From JAJQCI01 sp964388305 (lineage in GTDB: Bacteria; Bacillota; Clostridia; Lachnospirales; CAG-274), in NCBI GenBank assembly GCA_964388305.1, contig CAYMAA010000097.1, forward strand, positions 1 through 6,017: a DNA stretch of 6,017 bases. Direction: 5' to 3'. The translations under genes and the position numbers were made by a program. Within the stretch, counting starts at the first letter, position 1. Every line of letters starts with the position of its first letter. The notes beneath the pieces are model-generated. The model ran no database searches. It was not told the DNA's origin and was given only the letters and a program-made list of their open reading frames with translations. Of this stretch, positions 5,876 to 6,017 are shown piece after piece.

Positions 5876-5904
5876 ATTTTATCACAAACTCAAAATTTTG
5901 TAAA
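5876..5904 (-). promoter_or_regulatory. Sigma-A promoter of the pilin-like gene
   Basis: TTTACA at 5904-5899 (five of six), a 17-base spacer and TAAAAT at 5881-5876 (five of six) with TG one base before the -10. The start would be near 5869, leaving a leader of about 36 bases. A second TATAAT at 5872-5867 lacks a good -35. Confidence 0.65.
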
Positions 5905-5928
5905 TAACCACAAAAAATTTTATTATAA

Positions 5929-6017
5929 GGGGTTGCCCGCCGTTTCATACGGATCATGTGATCCGTATGAAACGGCGACCCGCAGGGTGCAGGGCGGCAC
6001 AGGCGTAATTGAAAAGG
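5929..6017. repeat. Palindromic intergenic repeat, element B (cut by the right edge)
   Basis: A perfect palindrome has 19-base arms (5938-5956 and 5959-5977) around a two-base centre. It is followed by a GC-rich tail at 5978-5998 with ACCC, GCAGGG and AGGGCGGC. The tail matches that of element A at 3138-3159 with a few substitutions and one missing base, in the same orientation, while the palindrome arms are unrelated. The second hairpin seen in element A cannot be completed here because the window ends. It lies just upstream of the pilin promoter and could end transcription from beyond the edge. No family name is known to me. Confidence 0.75.

Overview
This window looks like chromosomal DNA of a low-GC Gram-positive anaerobe in the Clostridia, possibly Lachnospiraceae-like. 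The signs are AT-rich intergenic DNA, sigma-A promoters with 17-base spacers, strong Shine-Dalgarno sites, an ArlR-like response regulator and an oxygen-sensitive HydE-type radical SAM enzyme. The assignment is an inference from style, not from a marker gene. Every recognised gene is on the minus strand, so the window is transcribed from right to left.

Right edge to about 5260: an incomplete palindromic repeat (element B) fills the right end. A single type IV pilin-like gene follows, with its own promoter and a good intrinsic terminator. From 5242 to about 4960 a strong minus-strand promoter drives no protein gene but a roughly 180-base structured RNA closed by a long-range stem. It is probably a raiA-motif or 6S-class RNA. 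From 4900 to 4060 there is a promoter, a small four-segment membrane protein of the Sm_multidrug_ex family (COG2426), about 160 bases without a recognisable minus-strand gene, and a terminator hairpin.

From 4052 to 3230 lies an OmpR/PhoB-type response regulator without an adjacent histidine kinase, preceded by 11-base-phased direct repeats. From 3188 to 3099 is a second palindromic repeat (element A). It has the same design as element B: a 19-bp-arm palindrome beside a conserved GC-rich tail. The two share the tail but not the palindrome sequence.

From 2997 to 1 is a tightly packed operon with a near-perfect promoter (TTGACA, 17 bases, TATAAT): PatB/MalY C-S lyase or aminotransferase, HD-domain phosphohydrolase, HydE-like radical SAM enzyme, then nadA (quinolinate synthase, cut by the window edge). 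Each gene overlaps the next, two of them through ATGA stop/start junctions, so the products are probably made together. No hydF, hydG or hydrogenase gene is visible here, so the physiological partner of HydE is open. The most notable items are the structured RNA, the two-member palindromic repeat family, and the unusual operon joining a C-S lyase, HydE and NadA.
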